Origin: Paracoccaceae bacterium
GTDB taxonomy: Bacteria > Pseudomonadota > Alphaproteobacteria > Rhodobacterales > Rhodobacteraceae
NCBI GenBank assembly: GCA_009920815.1
Contig: RFZH01000122.1
Coordinates: 1 to 7,008, forward strand
Reading direction: 5' to 3'
Length of the DNA stretch: 7,008 nucleotides
Positions 5,049-7,008 of the stretch are shown one piece after another; position 1 is the stretch's first letter, and the number at the start of each line of letters is the position of its first letter. Made by a program: the position numbers and the translations under genes. Under the pieces are notes generated by a model. The model did not search any database and had not been told where the DNA came from. It worked only from the letters and a program-made list of their open reading frames with translations.

Positions 5049-6806
5049 TTACACCAGAACCGCGCCAGATGCGCCAATCACGTCTTGGGTCGATGCATCG
5101 CCCAAAAGCATTTCGTTATGCGCCTTGCCCGATGGGATCATCGGGAAACAATTTTCGTGCTTTTCAACCAAGCAATCGAAAATCACAGGGCCGTCATAAT
5201 TCAACATCTCCATGATCGCATCGTCCAGATCGGCGGGATCCTTGCACAAGATGCCTTTGGCACCAAAGGCTTCGGCCAGTTTCACAAAATCGGGCAGGGC
5301 GTCTGACCACGAATGGGAATAACGTTCGCCGTGCAGCAATTCTTGCCATTGACGGACCATGCCCAAACGTTCGTTGTTCAGGATGAACTGTTTTACGGGC
5401 AGACGGTATTGAACGGCCGTGCCCATTTCTTGCATATTCATCAACCATGACGCTTCACCAGCCACGTTGATCACCAACGCCTCAGGATGCGCGATTTGCA
5501 CCCCTACGGACGCGGGCATGCCGTATCCCATGGTGCCCAAACCACCCGAGGTCATCCAATGGTTCGGATCCTCAAATCCCAGATATTGCGCGGCCCACAT
5601 TTGGTGTTGGCCCACCTCGGTACAAATAAACCGATCTTTGCGGTGCTTGGTCAATGCCTCAAGCCGTTCCAACGCGTATTGCGGTTTGATCGTGTTGCCT
5701 TGCTGTGTGTAGGACAAACAGTTGACCTTTTTCCATTCTTCGATCCGGGCCCACCATTTTGCCAAACCTTCGGTATTGGTTTTGCGACCGCGGGCTTTCC
5801 ACACTTTTAGGATGTCTTCCAAGACGTGACCGACATCGCCAATGATTGGGATATCCGCGCGGATCACTTTGTTGATCGAGGATGGATCAATGTCGATATG
5901 CGCTTTTTTCGATTTTGGGCTGAACGCGTCCAAACGACCTGTAATACGGTCATCAAAGCGCGCGCCAATGTTGATCATCAGGTCACAATCATGCATGGCC
6001 CAGTTGGCCTCATAAAGACCGTGCATGCCCAACATACCCAGCCAAGATTTGCCAGACGCCGGATAACAGCCTAAGCCCATCAATGTCGATGTGATCGGGA
6101 ACCCAGTGGCGTCGACCAATTCGCGCAACAACTGGCTGGCCGCAGGGCCAGAGTTGATGACACCGCCACCTGTATAGAAAACAGGGCGTTCCGCCTTTTC
6201 GATGGCTTCGACCAATTTTGTGATCTGGTCCATGTCACCTTTGACCACAGGCTGATAATGGCTTGTGTTGACCTGCTTTTTCTCTGTGTATTTTGCTGAC
6301 GCGAATTGAACGTCCTTGGGGATGTCAACCAATACGGGGCCAGGGCGACCAGACGTGGCCACATGGAATGCCTCGTGAATGGTTGCCGCCAGATCGGCGG
6401 TGTCTTTGACCAACCAGTTGTGTTTCGTACAAGGGCGCGTGATGCCAACAGTATCGGCCTCTTGGAAGGCGTCTGACCCAATCATAAATGTTGGTACCTG
6501 ACCCGTCAAAACAACCAATGGAATGCTGTCCAACAACGCGTCGGTCAGGCCCGTGACCGCATTTGTCGCACCGGGACCAGAGGTCACCAAAACAACGCCG
6601 GGTTTGCCGGTGGAACGCGCATATCCTTCGGCCGCGTGAACCGCACCTTGTTCGTGGCGCACTAAGATGTGGCGAATATCGTTTTGTTGAAAAATCTCGT
6701 CATAAATCGGGAGGACAGCACCGCCCGGATACCCAAAGACAGTATCCACACCTTGATCTTTCAAGGCTTGGACAATCATTTTAGCTCCGATCATTTGACG
6801 TGTCAT
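5049..6806 (-). CDS. ilvI: Acetolactate synthase catalytic (large) subunit
   Basis: This 585-residue ThDP-dependent enzyme joins two pyruvates to acetolactate, or pyruvate and 2-ketobutyrate to acetohydroxybutyrate, the first common step to Val, Leu and Ile. Domains in order: N-terminal ThDP-binding (about 1-170), central FAD-binding (190-350) and C-terminal ThDP-binding (370-560). The cofactor-activating Glu is E52 in RHEQGA. Other conserved sites are GQVP (P105), GARFDDR (281-287), LNNERLGMVRQWQ with N478 as a Mg2+ ligand and W487 in the substrate channel, and the C-terminal IPSG (557-560). The odd point is the ThDP/Mg2+ motif: GEA (450-452) stands where GDG or GDA is usual, so E451 replaces the metal-binding Asp, with the normal 27-residue distance to N478. 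The start at 6806 has GGAG at 6818-6815, 8 nt before the ATG. It is preceded by a leader-peptide attenuator. Length is normal. Confidence 0.95.
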   Translation of the reverse strand: MTRQMIGAKMIVQALKDQGVDTVFGYPGGAVLPIYDEIFQQNDIRHILVRHEQGAVHAAEGYARSTGKPGVVLVTSGPGATNAVTGLTDALLDSIPLVVLTGQVPTFMIGSDAFQEADTVGITRPCTKHNWLVKDTADLAATIHEAFHVATSGRPGPVLVDIPKDVQFASAKYTEKKQVNTSHYQPVVKGDMDQITKLVEAIEKAERPVFYTGGGVINSGPAASQLLRELVDATGFPITSTLMGLGCYPASGKSWLGMLGMHGLYEANWAMHDCDLMINIGARFDDRITGRLDAFSPKSKKAHIDIDPSSINKVIRADIPIIGDVGHVLEDILKVWKARGRKTNTEGLAKWWARIEEWKKVNCLSYTQQGNTIKPQYALERLEALTKHRKDRFICTEVGQHQMWAAQYLGFEDPNHWMTSGGLGTMGYGMPASVGVQIAHPEALVINVAGEASWLMNMQEMGTAVQYRLPVKQFILNNERLGMVRQWQELLHGERYSHSWSDALPDFVKLAEAFGAKGILCKDPADLDDAIMEMLNYDGPVIFDCLVEKHENCFPMIPSGKAHNEMLLGDASTQDVIGASGAVLV

Positions 6807-6845
6807 TTGTTCAACTCCGTTCTACGCCTAACATCAATTGCATAT

Positions 6846-6870
6846 AAAAAAGCCCCCTAGTTTTGGGGGC
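6846..6870 (-). terminator. Rho-independent terminator of the ilvIH attenuator
   Basis: On the minus strand, GCCCCC (6870-6865), the 7-nt loop AAAACTA, and GGGGGC (6857-6852) form a 6-bp GC stem, followed by a run of six T (6851-6846). It lies between the leader peptide and ilvI, 39 nt before the ilvI start, so it must be regulated rather than end the operon. This is the 3:4 terminator of a classical attenuator. Confidence 0.9.
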
Positions 6871-6911
6871 GCATGGGGTTCAGATATGGTGACGCTTATC
6901 GACCCATGCGC
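6869..6911 (-). promoter_or_regulatory. Candidate antiterminator stem of the ilvIH attenuator
   Basis: On the minus strand GCGCATGGG (6911-6903), inside the Lys-Arg-Met-Gly codons of the leader peptide, is perfectly complementary over 9 bp to CCCATGCGC (6877-6869), with a 25-nt loop. The 3' partner shares two bases (6870-6869) with the terminator stem, so full pairing weakens the terminator. A ribosome stalled on the Val codons (6931-6920) would leave 6911-6903 mostly free; one at the stop codon would cover it. Confidence 0.65.
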
Positions 6912-6943
6912 TTGAAACCTACCACGACGACGAGGGTTTTCAT
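6896..6943 (-). CDS. ilvIH attenuator leader peptide
   Basis: This 15-residue open frame reads MKTLVVVVGFKRMGR and ends in TAA. The codons CTC GTC GTC GTG GTA give Leu and four successive Val, the end products of the pathway whose genes follow. A strong Shine-Dalgarno site, AAAGGAG, lies 8 nt before the ATG (GGAG at 6955-6952), and a promoter lies just upstream. It is followed by complementary segments and a Rho-independent terminator. The frame has no protein function of its own; its translation speed is expected to report on charged Val-tRNA and Leu-tRNA. There is no Ile codon, so valine supply should be the main signal. Confidence 0.9.
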   Translation of the reverse strand: MKTLVVVVGFKRMGR

Positions 6944-6971
6944 GACCCTAACTCCTTTAAATGCGAGGGCG

Positions 6972-7000
6972 ACTTTATGGTCGGGGTTTGGGAAGGTCAA
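6972..7000 (-). promoter_or_regulatory. Sigma70-like promoter of the ilvIH operon
   Basis: On the minus strand TTGACC (7000-6995, 5 of 6 to consensus) is followed after exactly 17 nt by TAAAGT (6977-6972, 4 of 6). Transcription would start near 6965, giving a short leader of about 20 nt before the attenuator peptide ATG. No second promoter is visible between the leader and ilvI. Confidence 0.7.
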
Positions 7001-7008
7001 CCGCCAAA

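Noticed and set aside
5419..6074. Several open frames on the plus strand opposite ilvI (for example 5487-5810 and 5826-6074).
   Set aside because: They are antisense to a highly conserved enzyme, show no recognisable domain or ribosome site, and are explained by codon bias of the opposite strand.
6840..6960. A metabolite-binding riboswitch upstream of ilvI.
   Set aside because: The leader is too short for a known aptamer, and the Val-rich frame with terminator explains the structure fully.

Overview
This window looks like chromosomal DNA from an alphaproteobacterium, most likely a moderate-GC marine Rhodobacteraceae (roseobacter group). The basis is the strongly alphaproteobacterial acetolactate synthase pair, the AbrB-type transporter, and a GC-rich intergenic palindrome of a kind I recall from that family. 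The genus cannot be told from the sequence alone.

Layout from left to right. A CMD/AhpD-like gene (+), cut off by the left edge, ends at 401. It converges on an AbrB-family membrane protein (-, 501-1547), with a GC-rich hairpin between them. Next comes a minus-strand cluster: an XRE-type regulator (3062-3877), a Rieske non-haem iron oxygenase (1815-2966), and a 69-residue protein (1606-1815) whose ATG overlaps the oxygenase stop codon as TAATG. On the plus strand, 4103-4453 encodes a small protein whose first 65 residues look like a divergent cold-shock (OB-fold) domain. It converges on the branched-chain amino acid operon, with a perfect 9-bp hairpin over its last codons.

The right-hand third is the ilvI-ilvH operon (-, 6806 down to 4483), encoding the catalytic and regulatory subunits of acetolactate synthase, 11 bp apart. 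Upstream of it a whole transcription attenuator can be read: a sigma70-like promoter (TTGACC, 17-nt spacer, TAAAGT), a strong Shine-Dalgarno site, a 15-codon leader peptide MKTLVVVVGFKRMGR with Leu followed by four Val codons, a potential 9-bp antiterminator stem, and a Rho-independent terminator with a U tract. The operon therefore appears to be controlled at two levels: by ribosome stalling on leader Val/Leu codons, and by valine feedback through the ACT domain of IlvH, whose valine-site residues are conserved.

Most notable points: the attenuator; an unusual Glu in place of the usual Mg2+-binding Asp in the ThDP motif of IlvI (GEA for GDG/GDA); the cold-shock-like protein; and the translationally coupled small protein behind the oxygenase. 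I saw no CRISPR array, insertion sequence, tRNA, rRNA or phage gene.
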